A stretch of 64,000 nucleotides of DNA, from NCBI RefSeq assembly GCF_900162665.1, contig NZ_LT727809.1, positions 579,229-643,228 on the forward strand. Direction: 5' to 3'. Below are positions 27,239-36,018 of this stretch, in pieces (position 1 is the stretch's first letter; each line of letters begins with the position of its first letter). Both the position numbers and the translations under genes were made by a program. This DNA comes from Oceanobacillus sojae. GTDB lineage: Bacteria > Bacillota > Bacilli > Bacillales > Amphibacillaceae. The notes below the pieces were generated by a model. The model ran no database searches, was not told where the DNA came from, and saw only the letters and a program-made list of their open reading frames with translations.

Positions 27239-28165
27239 ATGATGAGAGTTGTAGATAATATTACAGAATTAGTAGGAGAGACACCCATGGTGGAGCTAAA
27301 TAAGCTGCAGCCGGAAAATGCAGCAAAAATTTATGTGAAGCTGGAAATGTTTAATCCGAGCGGAAGTGTAAAGGACCGGGCTGCAACTCATATGATTTAT
27401 ATTGCGGAGCAGAAAGGGCTTATAAAACCGGGTGATACGATTATTGAGCCGACTAGCGGGAATACAGGAATAGGACTGGCAATGGCAGCTTCTGCAAAAG
27501 GATATCAGGCAATCCTTGTGATGCCGGATAATAGTACAGAAGAGAGGAGAAATCTTCTGAAAGCATATGGAGCCAAGGTGGTTTTGACACCAAGTAATAA
27601 AAAAATGCCGGGAGCCATACAGAAAGCACTGGAATTACAAGCGGAAATACCAAACAGTTTTATTCCCCAGCAATTTAAAAATATTTCGAATCCTGATGCG
27701 CATCGTAAAACGACAGCATTGGAAATTTTAAGAGATATGGATAATCAATTGGATGCCTTTGTCTGTACTGCCGGTACAGGAGGAACCGTAACAGGGACAG
27801 GGGAGTCACTAAGAGAATTTATTCCGGATTTACATATTACTGTTGTAGAGCCAAAGGGCTCGCCGGTCTTATCAGGAGGAGAGCCCGGCCCGCATAAACT
27901 GGTGGGAACAAGTCCCGGCTTTGTACCTGAGATTTTAAATACCTCCATTTATGATGAAATTATGCAAATTAATGACGGGCAGGCATTGCATTTATTGCAG
28001 GAGCTTGCTCAAAAAGAAGGGTTGTTTATCGGACCGTCCGGGGCTGCAGCTGTTTATGCAGCCAGAGAGGTTGCCAAGCGGCTGAAACCTTCCCAAAAGG
28101 TGGTTTGTATCGCTCCTGATACGGGGGAAAGATATTTGTCTATGGAATTTTTGCAGGGGAAGTAA
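27239..28165 (+). CDS. cysK: Cysteine synthase (O-acetylserine sulfhydrylase; CysK/YtkP family)
   Basis: PLP enzyme that makes cysteine from O-acetylserine and sulfide. The 308-residue protein has the PLP lysine in PSGSVKDRA (Lys45), the TSGNTGIGLA substrate loop, and the phosphate-binding GTGGTVTGTGE. Either ATG at 27239 or 27242 follows AAGGGGGGGAG. No S-box or T-box was seen upstream. Bacilli often carry several paralogues (CysK, YtkP, MccA); without a search the exact orthologue is uncertain, though the activity class is secure. Confidence 0.88.
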   Translation: MMRVVDNITELVGETPMVELNKLQPENAAKIYVKLEMFNPSGSVKDRAATHMIYIAEQKGLIKPGDTIIEPTSGNTGIGLAMAASAKGYQAILVMPDNSTEERRNLLKAYGAKVVLTPSNKKMPGAIQKALELQAEIPNSFIPQQFKNISNPDAHRKTTALEILRDMDNQLDAFVCTAGTGGTVTGTGESLREFIPDLHITVVEPKGSPVLSGGEPGPHKLVGTSPGFVPEILNTSIYDEIMQINDGQALHLLQELAQKEGLFIGPSGAAAVYAAREVAKRLKPSQKVVCIAPDTGERYLSMEFLQGK

Positions 28166-28300
28166 TGCAGTGGCAGGCGAATCACCTATTTTTTTATTTT
28201 GCATAGTTTACCAGTAAAGAAGTTGAACAATAACAGGTGTCTGCACCTTAAAGTGGTCGATATAAAGCTTTTCTCATTCCATAAAAATCTCTATTTTTAT

Positions 28301-28329
28301 TTGTTTTTCTTGCGTATTCCTGCTATAAT
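28301..28329 (+). promoter_or_regulatory. Sigma-A promoter of the riboswitch-dapA transcript
   Basis: TTGTTT (28301-28306), 17-base spacer, TATAAT (28324-28329). The predicted transcript starts near 28336, about 20 bases before the lysine aptamer. Confidence 0.8.
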
Positions 28330-28354
28330 ACAGACAAATTCATTATTCATAGAT

Positions 28355-28586
28355 GAACGATAGAGGTGCAAAGACCATCAGTAAATATGCAGAGGCAGAA
28401 CAGGCTGGCAATGAAGCATATGGAAAGGGGAATTTGCCGAAGTATAATAAGCCTTATTCTTATTATACTGGTACTGGGATTGAACAAATCCGGTGCTGTC
28501 ATATAGGAAACTATGTGGAGGGCTATCAGCTGAGAGGACAATTAATTGTTTGTGCAGCAGCGGTCTCCGTTGGTGCTTTTTATTTT
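28355..28586 (+). promoter_or_regulatory. Lysine riboswitch (L box) with terminator
   Basis: The aptamer runs from P1 strand GATAG (28359-28363) to CTATC (28523-28527). Consensus pieces occur in order: GAGGTGC, CAGTA, GGAAAGGGGAA then GCCGAAG, TACTGG, GCTGTCATA and GTGGAGGGCTATC. The expression platform is a hairpin GCAGCAGCGG (28554-28563) / CCGTTGGTGC (28567-28576) followed by TTTTTATTTT. High lysine should favour this terminator and switch off dapA downstream. A 92-codon frame crossing the aptamer is not a gene. Confidence 0.93.
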
Positions 28587-28777
28587 GTGGAAATAATGGA
28601 AGTAATGAATAATGATAAGAGAACCAAATAAATTCAGAAGCAGTAAGGGTAGAGGTAAAACTGTTTCTGCTTGTCTTTATTATTTTCCATCCTCTAGTTT
28701 TTTAAGGCACTTTACTTAGGCGCTATCCGTCTATTTTTCATCAAGTGATGTTGATATTATACAAAGGGTGTGTTGTT

Positions 28778-29659
28778 ATGAATTTTGGAAAAGTGGTTAC
28801 GGCGATGGTAACGCCATTTAACGAAGAGAAAGAAATTGATTACGCTGCATTAGATAACCTGATTGAGTACCTGATTGATAATGGTTCCGATGGATTGGTG
28901 GTAGCTGGAACAACAGGCGAATCTCCTACTTTGTCAAATGAGGAAAAGCTGGCATTATTTTCACATACGGTACAGAAGGTAAATGGAAGGGTTTCAGTGA
29001 TTGCAGGCACAGGATCAAATCAGACAAAAGGGTCTATTGAGCTGTCACAAGCTGCTGAAAAAACGGGTGTTGATGCAATTATGCTTGTAACACCTTATTA
29101 TAATAAACCTTCTCAAGACGCTTTATATGAACATTTTAAAACAGTGGCGAATGCGGTTCAATTACCAGTGATGCTATACAATGTACCTGGCAGAACTTCT
29201 GTAGATTTAGCGGCTGAAACAGCAGTTCGTTTGTCTGCTGTTGATAATATTGTGGCAATTAAAGATGCGAGCGGCGATATGGATAAGGTAACAGAGATGG
29301 TGGCACAAACAGACGCGAGCTTTTCCGTATATTGTGGAGAAGATGCTATCACATTACCATCTCTTGCAGTCGGGGCAATAGGTATTGTTTCCGTTTCCGG
29401 GCATATTATCGGCAATGAGATGCAAGAGATGATTGCTGCATATGAACAGGGAGCTGTGAAAAAAGCTGCTTCTATTCATCAGCGAATTCTGCCGGTTATG
29501 CAGGAAATGTTTGCAGCACCGAGCCCTGCTCCAGTAAAAGCAGCATTAAACCGGAATGGCGTTAACGTTGGCGGAGTCCGTTTGCCGTTACTGCCATTAA
29601 ATGATGAACAGCTGCAATCCTTAAATCATAAATTAGATTTATTTGAGAAAGTAAAATAA
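28778..29659 (+). CDS. dapA: 4-hydroxy-tetrahydrodipicolinate synthase
   Basis: Condenses aspartate semialdehyde with pyruvate, the committed step to diaminopimelate, lysine and spore dipicolinate. With the ATG at 28778 (SD AAAGGG; an upstream TTG in frame was rejected) it has 293 residues. Active-site features: GTTGE (44-48), Tyr134 and Arg139 in LYNVPGRTS, and the Schiff-base Lys162 in AIKDASGD. It stands alone as a single-gene unit under a lysine riboswitch; many bacilli place dapA with dapG or asd. A terminator follows immediately. Confidence 0.95.
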   Translation: MNFGKVVTAMVTPFNEEKEIDYAALDNLIEYLIDNGSDGLVVAGTTGESPTLSNEEKLALFSHTVQKVNGRVSVIAGTGSNQTKGSIELSQAAEKTGVDAIMLVTPYYNKPSQDALYEHFKTVANAVQLPVMLYNVPGRTSVDLAAETAVRLSAVDNIVAIKDASGDMDKVTEMVAQTDASFSVYCGEDAITLPSLAVGAIGIVSVSGHIIGNEMQEMIAAYEQGAVKKAASIHQRILPVMQEMFAAPSPAPVKAALNRNGVNVGGVRLPLLPLNDEQLQSLNHKLDLFEKVK

Positions 29660-29674
29660 GCAATAATTAAATTA

Positions 29675-29707
29675 AAAACCTCTCTAGCAGATTTAGAGAG
29701 GTTTTTT
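29675..29707 (+). terminator. Terminator of dapA
   Basis: Perfect 12-base arms AAAACCTCTCTA (29675-29686) and TAGAGAGGTTTT (29694-29705) ending in T residues. Confidence 0.93.
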
Positions 29708-29859
29708 GATGGATTTTATTATCTGCATTTCTTTCCAATTAAAATAATGGCTATATATTTACTATAATCTTTAAAAATACTCCGCAATACCTGCGAAATT
29801 ATCAATTTTAAATGGTAAAATATGATACAAGCTAAAAAAGTGAAGGGGATGGGGAGCTG

Positions 29860-31086
29860 ATGAAAGAAACATTCATTCAGGCAGATGATACGATCACGCT
29901 ATGGGGAATTATCATTATTTGGGCATCTGTCAGTATTTTTTTAGAACAACGCTATAGCTGGGCTTCTAAGATCACAGGAGCAATAATTGCATTAGTAGGA
30001 GCAATGGCTTTATCAAATTTTGGCATCATTCCTACGGAGTCGCCGGTATATGATGCTGTCTGGTCTGTTATTGTGCCATTAGCAATACCGCTTTTATTAT
30101 TTCACGTTAATATTAAAAAAATATGGAAGGAAAGCAGCAGATTATTGCTTATTTTTCTGCTGAGTTCTATTGGCACGGTAGCTGGAACAATTGTTGCATT
30201 TTTTACTTTGCGGAATTACATACCTCTGTTAGATCAATTAAGCGGTATTTTCAGTGCTACATATATTGGGGGAGGCGTGAATTTTGCGGCAATGTCAGCA
30301 AAATTTGATACTCCCGGTGAAATCATTTCTGCAGCTGTCGTTGCCGATAATTTAATGATGGCATTGCTATTTATTATTCTAATGATGGTACCAGCCGTTA
30401 ATTTTATCCGAAAACGTTACCCGACACCGCATATGGAGGAAGTAGAACAAAACCAATCAGTGGATGATAACAAAACATTATCAGAAAGCTTTTGGAAGAG
30501 GAAGGAAGTTTCACTGAAGGATATGGCACTTTCTATTGGAACTGCCTTTCTTTTAGTCGTTGTTTCTTTGAAAATTGCTCAATTTTTTGCGGGTATTATT
30601 CCAAGCGGGGAGAACGCTTCTTTTTTCAATAATCTGTTAAACGGAATCATCGGGGATCAGTATTTAGTGTTAACAACGCTTACTTTCATTGCTTTGGGTG
30701 TTTTTCCGAATTACTTTTCTAATTTAAACGGCAGTCAGGAAATAGGTACCTATCTGATTCACATCTTTTTTGTTGTAATCGGAATACCTGCTTCCATTAC
30801 GTTAATTATTCAAACAGCTCCATTATTGCTTGTTTTTGCGTTTATTATTGTGGCAATTAATTTAATTCTATCTCTTCTATTTGGAAAACTGTTCCGGATG
30901 AGTTTAGAAGAAATTCTGCTGGCAAGTAATGCAAATATAGGCGGACCAACAACTGCAGCCGCATTTGCGATTGCAAAAGGATGGAGACAATTAGTCGGTC
31001 CAATATTAATTGTCGGGACACTGGGTTATATTGTTGGAAATTATATCGGCACCTTCCTTGCTGTCTGGTTTGGAACCTTGATGTAA
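29860..31086 (+). CDS. DUF819 family membrane protein (YjcL-like)
   Basis: A 408-residue integral membrane protein with about ten to twelve hydrophobic helices and a hydrophilic loop near residues 185-220. It shows the DUF819 pattern: conserved glycine-rich half-sites SATYIGGGVNFAAM and LLASNANIGGPTTAAAFA at equivalent points of the two halves, suggesting an internally duplicated transporter fold. Function is not established. The ATG follows GAAGGGGATGGGG. It is single, flanked by terminators on both sides. Confidence 0.8.
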   Translation: MKETFIQADDTITLWGIIIIWASVSIFLEQRYSWASKITGAIIALVGAMALSNFGIIPTESPVYDAVWSVIVPLAIPLLLFHVNIKKIWKESSRLLLIFLLSSIGTVAGTIVAFFTLRNYIPLLDQLSGIFSATYIGGGVNFAAMSAKFDTPGEIISAAVVADNLMMALLFIILMMVPAVNFIRKRYPTPHMEEVEQNQSVDDNKTLSESFWKRKEVSLKDMALSIGTAFLLVVVSLKIAQFFAGIIPSGENASFFNNLLNGIIGDQYLVLTTLTFIALGVFPNYFSNLNGSQEIGTYLIHIFFVVIGIPASITLIIQTAPLLLVFAFIIVAINLILSLLFGKLFRMSLEEILLASNANIGGPTTAAAFAIAKGWRQLVGPILIVGTLGYIVGNYIGTFLAVWFGTLM

Positions 31087-31093
31087 GAATAGT

Positions 31094-31136
31094 AAAAAAT
31101 CTGCTTCTAACCTTATGAAGGAAGCAGATTTTTTGT
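31094..31136 (+). terminator. Terminator after the DUF819 gene
   Basis: Perfect 14-base arms AAAAAATCTGCTTC (31094-31107) and GAAGCAGATTTTTT (31121-31134). The A-rich 5' arm means it could also work in the other direction. Confidence 0.93.
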
Positions 31137-31148
31137 TGTCTAGCGTAC

Positions 31149-31443
31149 TATAGAATTATTGTCTTTTGGATAACCATTTATAGAAAAACAGCCGCGTCCA
31201 GCTCCGAGCGCCAAAAACTATGGAGCTAACACGTGAGCGCCCTACGATAAGTCAACATCGGTTTAAAGTAAAGGAAGACCGACTAAAAGCAGGCTGAAGC
31301 CTAACGTCGGCATACCCCTAAAGGGGCATGTTTCCTTTATCTCCTAAGTAAAGGAAGTTCGACCAAGGTCGAACCACCCCCAAAGGCCGGGGGCGCAATC
31401 TCTACGTTTTTAAGCAGGCGCTCTGCGCTTTTGGTCTTTATAT
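31149..31443. repeat. Structured dispersed repeat, copy B (with an extra hairpin module)
   Basis: Matches 20265-20515 over nearly its whole length but carries an extra block of about 50 bases (31344-31395). The extra block begins AAGTAAAGGAAG, as the preceding module does, and holds TTCGACC/GGTCGAA and CCCCC/GGGGG hairpins. It therefore looks like a duplicated and diverged module of the same element. Confidence 0.8.
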
Positions 31444-31625
31444 AACATGTCTTTATCAAGAAAAAATGCTCAGATTTGTTGAAAGTAATTTAAAAATAGT
31501 ATAATTTACATAAGTTAACTCCCTAATAAATTTTTTAGGATTAACAAAGACTGATTCAGTAAATAATAGAATATCAGCTATAATTCTTTTGCTGCATCAA
31601 AGAGATTAAAAAGGTTGGGGTAGCT

Positions 31626-32747
31626 ATTTTCAAGCGATTATTTTTTTTGCTGTTAATTATAATATTAGCCATTTGGACTAAACCATTATGGGAAGAGCCG
31701 GTCCGCGATATTATCCCCGAATCTGTAAGTGATACATTTTCCTCTGCAGGCGATTTTATTAATGACGCGGTAGATAATGACTTTTATTTCCGGCAAGTAT
31801 CCGATCAGGCTGCTTCTTTTTTTAATTCCATTACAGGTTCAGAAACAAATAGAGAGTATGAGCAAGTAGAAACACCAGAGCTCACTACACCAGAGGAGCA
31901 ATCTTTTTCCATCGGCAATGTAGAAATTGGAGACACAAGAGATCAGGTTGAAGAGATGTACGGGGAAGCTGAACGGAAAAGTGAAAATGAATATGGGGTA
32001 GAGTGGTCCGCTTACCATGAAAACTATCAAAACTTTATGATGGTTGCTTATGATGAACAGGATGTAGTCCGTGGACTCTTTACCAATCAGGATTTACTAT
32101 CATCAAAGCACGATATAGCGCTTGGTGATTCCAAGACATCTGTAAATGAGACATTAGGTCAGCCGGAAGAAATGATTCGTAACGGCTGGTTTAATTATAA
32201 AATAGAGAGTGAAGGCGAATATGATGTTTATCATATGGATGGCACTTATGTAACCATGTTTTATGATTTGCATGAATCGGATGAAGTAACTGCTGTCCAA
32301 ATCATAGATGAAGACTTAGAGGCTGCGAAGAGCACACTTTATACTCCCGGCAGTGAGGCACTAAAGGAAGGACTGGAATACCAGTTATTTGATTTAACCA
32401 ACGCCACCCGCGTGAAACAGGAGCTGCCTATTTTAAAATGGGATGAAGAGGTAAGAGAAACTGCAAGAAAGCACAGTACGGATATGGCTGTTAATCAATA
32501 CTTCAGTCATACTAATTTAGAAGGCCAATCTCCTTTTGACCGGATGAAGGCAGATGGCATTTCTTTCTTAAGTGCAGGTGAGAACCTCGCTTACGGACAG
32601 TTCAGCAGTATTTTTGCCCATCAGGGTTTATTGAATTCCCTCGGTCATCGGGAAAATATTTTACATGAGAGCTTTAGCTATTTAGGGGTCGGTGTTGATT
32701 TCAATGAAAGCGACCAGCCGTTTTATACAGAGAATTTTCTTCAGTAA
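31626..32747 (+). CDS. CAP/SCP-domain extracellular protein with N-terminal CAP-associated domain (YlbC-like)
   Basis: Secreted or membrane-anchored protein: a hydrophobic N-terminal segment (FKRLFFLLLIIILAIW), an N-terminal CAP-associated domain with two GD-type repeats (IGDTRDQVEEMYG and LGDSKTSVNETLG), and a C-terminal CAP domain with HSTDMAVNQYFSHTN, GENLAYG and GHRENILHESFSYLGVG. YlbC-like proteins have this layout; function unclear. The start is uncertain: the first TTG (31647) sits in a T run without SD and trims the signal segment, whereas an ATT at 31626 lies 5 bases after AAGGTTGGGG and gives a full signal sequence. Confidence 0.8.
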   Translation: MFKRLFFLLLIIILAIWTKPLWEEPVRDIIPESVSDTFSSAGDFINDAVDNDFYFRQVSDQAASFFNSITGSETNREYEQVETPELTTPEEQSFSIGNVEIGDTRDQVEEMYGEAERKSENEYGVEWSAYHENYQNFMMVAYDEQDVVRGLFTNQDLLSSKHDIALGDSKTSVNETLGQPEEMIRNGWFNYKIESEGEYDVYHMDGTYVTMFYDLHESDEVTAVQIIDEDLEAAKSTLYTPGSEALKEGLEYQLFDLTNATRVKQELPILKWDEEVRETARKHSTDMAVNQYFSHTNLEGQSPFDRMKADGISFLSAGENLAYGQFSSIFAHQGLLNSLGHRENILHESFSYLGVGVDFNESDQPFYTENFLQ

Positions 32748-33107
32748 TAAACGGAAGAAAATTCAAAAAGTGTATGATGCCCTGAGTGCTGTATTGATAA
32801 AGCTTCAGGATACATTTTGGGAAGCAAAGTATGCAATAGTCAAAGATAGATTTGGGGTTATTTGAGATTTGAATTATACAAAAGAATAATGAATTTTATA
32901 TGAACTATTGAGGATGAACAATACATATCTGTGTTGTTTATCCTTTTTTATTTGTTCAGTAAATGATGTGTCCCACGTGCATTACTTTATATTTTTTGGA
33001 TAATAATAAATCTTGATTAAACGTTTTCGTGAAGCGGATTTATTGAATGGAACAGGTGATGAATTCAGAAGGTATAAGAAGAATATTTTTGAAAGGGGGT
33101 AATAACT
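32748..33107. other. Intergenic region with one terminator
   Basis: No gene seen. AGGATGAACAA (32911-32921) pairs with TTGTTTATCCT (32934-32944), followed by TTTTTT, a terminator 165 bases after the CAP-protein stop. The remainder is AT-rich and presumably carries the promoter of the DUF3189 gene. Confidence 0.6.
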
Positions 33108-33614
33108 TTGATTTATATATACAACGATTACGGCGGTACACATACTACTTCACTTGCAGCAGCTTATCATTTAAAAAAACTTCCCTTGGACCGAAAGCTG
33201 ACCAAGGAAGAAATAATTAGTGTCAGATACTTCAATAAGTTAACGAAGCATGATCTTGGTAAGCTTATTTTCCATGGTATCGATGAAGAGGATAATGCAG
33301 TTTATACCATAGGAAGAAGAAATAATAAATATGTTGTGCCAGCTATAAAGGATCTGGCAGCTTTATTACAGGAAAGAACTTCGATGAATGAAAAGATTAT
33401 TATTTCCAATACTTCTCCTACAGTACCATTTGTGATGTCAGTGGGTGGCTTCTTATCAAGAGGATTGAATATCAATTTTTTAGGAGAACCTTTATTAGTG
33501 GCCGGTGCAAAGCAATGCTGTGTAAAGATTAACCGGTTAGTTGAGGAAACAAAACAAGCGGGCCATTCCATGAATGCCAAAGTTATTGTACTAGAAAATA
33601 AGAAGTTTCATTAA
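33108..33614 (+). CDS. DUF3189 family protein
   Basis: A 168-residue soluble protein recognised as DUF3189 from the N-terminal IYNDYGGTHTTSLAAAYHLKKLP (split here at residues 3-25) and the later GIDEEDNAVYTIGRR and GAKQCCVKI segments. The TTG start follows GAAAGGGGGT. It has no membrane segment. The family is restricted largely to spore-forming Firmicutes and has no known role. A very strong terminator follows. Confidence 0.8.
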   Translation: MIYIYNDYGGTHTTSLAAAYHLKKLPLDRKLTKEEIISVRYFNKLTKHDLGKLIFHGIDEEDNAVYTIGRRNNKYVVPAIKDLAALLQERTSMNEKIIISNTSPTVPFVMSVGGFLSRGLNINFLGEPLLVAGAKQCCVKINRLVEETKQAGHSMNAKVIVLENKKFH

Positions 33615-33642
33615 TTTTATCCAGGAAAAAGTTTCTATAGGA

Positions 33643-33692
33643 CACCGCGGACTATCATGTATTTTATTCTGATAGTCCGCGGTGTTTTTTAA
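33643..33692. terminator. Perfect 16-base stem terminator (probably bidirectional)
   Basis: ACACCGCGGACTATCA (33643-33658) is the exact reverse complement of TGATAGTCCGCGGTGT (33671-33686), followed by TTTTTT on the plus strand. It separates the DUF3189 gene from the convergent minus-strand Cys-rich gene. Confidence 0.95.
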
Positions 33693-33723
33693 AAGATGAG
33701 GGTGACCTGTCTGCAAGCTTTAA

Positions 33724-34005
33724 TTAGAAGAAGTTGTTACAACAAAAACAGAATTTCCTTCTGTTATTATTCCTTTGCCTATTATCACAACGATTCGATT
33801 CACGACATCCGTGATGATGTTCGTTTCTGTGATTACCTCTGCTGTGACAACAATCTTCATGTCTGTTTTCACATCTGTTATGATTTTGCTGACTGTTATG
33901 ACAGCAATCCTGTTTATGATCTCTACGACGATAGTCGGCGCCTGGACGACTTGTGTTGCGACAAGGGTCTTTACGTCTTCCTCCTGTTGAGTGATGACCG
34001 CACAT
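33724..34005 (-). CDS. Cys/His/Arg-rich 93-residue protein, unknown
   Basis: Predicted 93-residue protein with 12 Cys, 11 His and many Arg and Asn residues, including paired-cysteine motifs (DCCH twice, FCFCC near the C-end). Support for it being real: AAAGGGGGGAT lies 6 bases before the ATG on the minus strand, and the frame ends before a terminator that also works leftward. Plus-strand frames over the same bases lack an SD and are low-complexity hydrophobic shadows. Such composition suggests metal binding or a disulfide-linked spore-coat component, but no family was recognised. Confidence 0.6.
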   Translation of the reverse strand: MCGHHSTGGRRKDPCRNTSRPGADYRRRDHKQDCCHNSQQNHNRCENRHEDCCHSRGNHRNEHHHGCRESNRCDNRQRNNNRRKFCFCCNNFF

Positions 34006-34207
34006 AGCTTATCCCCCCTTTCCCATTCAATATACGTTAGTAAGAAAAAAAGGATTAGACAAACTTAATAGGAGCTAACACATTTTTGAATGGAGATTCC
34101 ATATTCATACACGAATCACATAAAAAATACAGATGAATTTGAAACTTTTTTTCAATCATTTCGTATAACCTGATTAAGAAGAATAAGTGGGATGAGGAGG
34201 ACTCGAA

Positions 34208-35140
34208 TTGACAGAAATTGCATTGGAATTAAAAAATGTCAGTAAACGCATCAAGAATAAAGAAATTATTAAAGACGTCAGCTTTCAAATAAAACAGGGG
34301 GAAGTCTTTGGCTTTGTTGGACCGAATGGTGCAGGTAAAACAACTACGATCCGGATGATGGTCGGTTTGATGAAGATGACAGAAGGTGATATCCGCATTG
34401 TCGGCAAAAGTATTCAAACGGATTATAGTGCAGCAATCAGAGAGGTTGGCGCCATTGTTGAGAACCCGGAAATGTATCCTTTTTTAACCGGAAGAAAAAA
34501 TCTGGAGCAATTTGCCCGGATGATACCGGGTATATCAAAAGAACGGATAGAAGAGGTGGCCCGGTTAGTTGGTCTGGAGAAGGTAATCAACGATCGAGCC
34601 GGAGGGTATTCTCTCGGAATGCGGCAGCGGTTAGGAATTGCCCAGGCTTTGTTACATAAACCGTCGATTCTTATTTTAGATGAGCCAACCAATGGTCTCG
34701 ATCCATCTGGAATGAAGGAAATCCGTCAATATATCCGCACGTTGGCAGAGAAGGAAAAAGTCAGTGTTATTGTTTCCAGTCATTTATTGTCTGAGATTGA
34801 ATTAATGTGTGACCGTATTGGCGTTATTAAAAATGGGGCTTTAATTGCGGTAGAGGATGTAGAAAAGAACAGAAAGCTTCAGGACAGTGATATTTCAGAG
34901 TATATCATCTCTGTAAGCAATGCGCAGGCTGCGAAGGAATGTCTGCATGACATGGATGATTCTTTATTTGTAGAGACAGCAGATGAAACAACCTTAAAAA
35001 CAGCTATCAAACGGGAACAAATACCAGCAGTTCTCAAAGAATTATTAAATAATAATATCAATGTATATGAAGTGTTGGCTGCTAAAGGCACGTTAGAAGA
35101 CAAATTTTTCGATTTGATTGGAGAGAATGTCATTGAGTAA
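34208..35140 (+). CDS. ABC transporter ATP-binding protein (drug/lantibiotic exporter type)
   Basis: ATPase of 310 residues for an ABC-2 exporter. Walker A GPNGAGKTT (about 37-45), signature YSLGMRQRLGIAQAL, Walker B ILILDEPTNGLDPSG and the switch histidine in SSHLLSEIE are all intact. The C-terminal 80 residues form the accessory domain usual in BcrA-like subunits. The start is TTG after GAGGAGG. It overlaps the permease gene. Substrate unknown; bacitracin-type peptides, lantibiotics or Na+ are family precedents. Confidence 0.9.
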   Translation: MTEIALELKNVSKRIKNKEIIKDVSFQIKQGEVFGFVGPNGAGKTTTIRMMVGLMKMTEGDIRIVGKSIQTDYSAAIREVGAIVENPEMYPFLTGRKNLEQFARMIPGISKERIEEVARLVGLEKVINDRAGGYSLGMRQRLGIAQALLHKPSILILDEPTNGLDPSGMKEIRQYIRTLAEKEKVSVIVSSHLLSEIELMCDRIGVIKNGALIAVEDVEKNRKLQDSDISEYIISVSNAQAAKECLHDMDDSLFVETADETTLKTAIKREQIPAVLKELLNNNINVYEVLAAKGTLEDKFFDLIGENVIE

Positions 35141-35999
35141 TCTGAGTCAGCTTATAAAAAACGAATTTATTAAACTGCATCATTATAAATCTACGTGGGT
35201 TATGTATATCATTATTGCGATTCTTCTGATTGGTGTGGCTGTCATTACAAACTTTGTAGCTAACCAGAGTATGATTATTGACGCAACCTTTCAAAGTGAA
35301 CTTGTCCAGGCCTATGAGTCGATGGGGTTAGAGATTCCTGCTTATGATATGTGGGCTTTCGTGGCTGATAATATCTCGCTTATCAGTTTTATTACCATTT
35401 TTATCATTGTTGCAGCTGCTAAAATTATCTCGAATGAGTATAAATGGGGAACGATTAAATTGTTACTTATTCGCCCGGCAGGAAGAGGAACCGTATTAAC
35501 GTCCAAATATATTACTGTTTTGCTTTTTGCAGCTGTGTTAATTCTTTATACAATTATTCTATCCATGCTTATCGGCCTTATCTTTTTCGGTGTAGATACC
35601 TGGAATCCAACCATTGTAGATAACACGGGTTCGGGTTATACAGAAATTTCGATCATTGCTTCTATTGGAAAAAATATACTATTTAGCCTTGTACCATTAA
35701 TTATAGTGGCAACCTTATCCTTTATGATTGCAATTCTGTTCAAAGGAAGTGCCATGGCAATTGCAGCAAGTATTGTGGTTTTCATTGCTGCACCAATTAT
35801 TACCATGATGGTCAGCCAGTATGAAATTGCAAAATATCTGTTAACGGCACATCTTGATCTTCAAAATATTTTTGCCGGATCACCATTAATTGAAGGAATA
35901 TCTCCTGGATTTTCTATTGCTGTTCTTATTGTTTATTACATTATATTTATGGCAATAGGATGGCTTACTTTCAAAAAAAGAGATGTAGCTGGAAACTAA
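35133..35999 (+). CDS. ABC-2 type permease
   Basis: Membrane partner of the preceding ATPase: about 288 residues with six hydrophobic segments, a large first extracytoplasmic loop (about 45-80) and the NEYKWGTIKLLLIRPAGRG segment that typifies BcrB/ABC-2 permeases. Three in-frame starts compete (TTG 35118, ATG 35127, TTG 35133); 35133 is preferred because GGAGAG lies 7 bases upstream. The first 8 bases overlap the ATPase gene. The downstream lipoprotein starts 19 bases after the stop and may share the transcript. Confidence 0.87.
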   Translation: MSNLSQLIKNEFIKLHHYKSTWVMYIIIAILLIGVAVITNFVANQSMIIDATFQSELVQAYESMGLEIPAYDMWAFVADNISLISFITIFIIVAAAKIISNEYKWGTIKLLLIRPAGRGTVLTSKYITVLLFAAVLILYTIILSMLIGLIFFGVDTWNPTIVDNTGSGYTEISIIASIGKNILFSLVPLIIVATLSFMIAILFKGSAMAIAASIVVFIAAPIITMMVSQYEIAKYLLTAHLDLQNIFAGSPLIEGISPGFSIAVLIVYYIIFMAIGWLTFKKRDVAGN

Positions 36000-36018
36000 G
36001 CGGAAAGGATGAAGCAGT

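Noticed and set aside
28353-28631. 92-codon open frame before dapA
   Set aside because: It runs through the lysine riboswitch aptamer and terminator; consensus RNA pieces explain the sequence and there is no SD.
33696-34007. Plus-strand frames opposite the Cys-rich gene
   Set aside because: Low-complexity Thr/Val/Ile or His/Tyr translations without SD; the minus-strand frame has an excellent SD.
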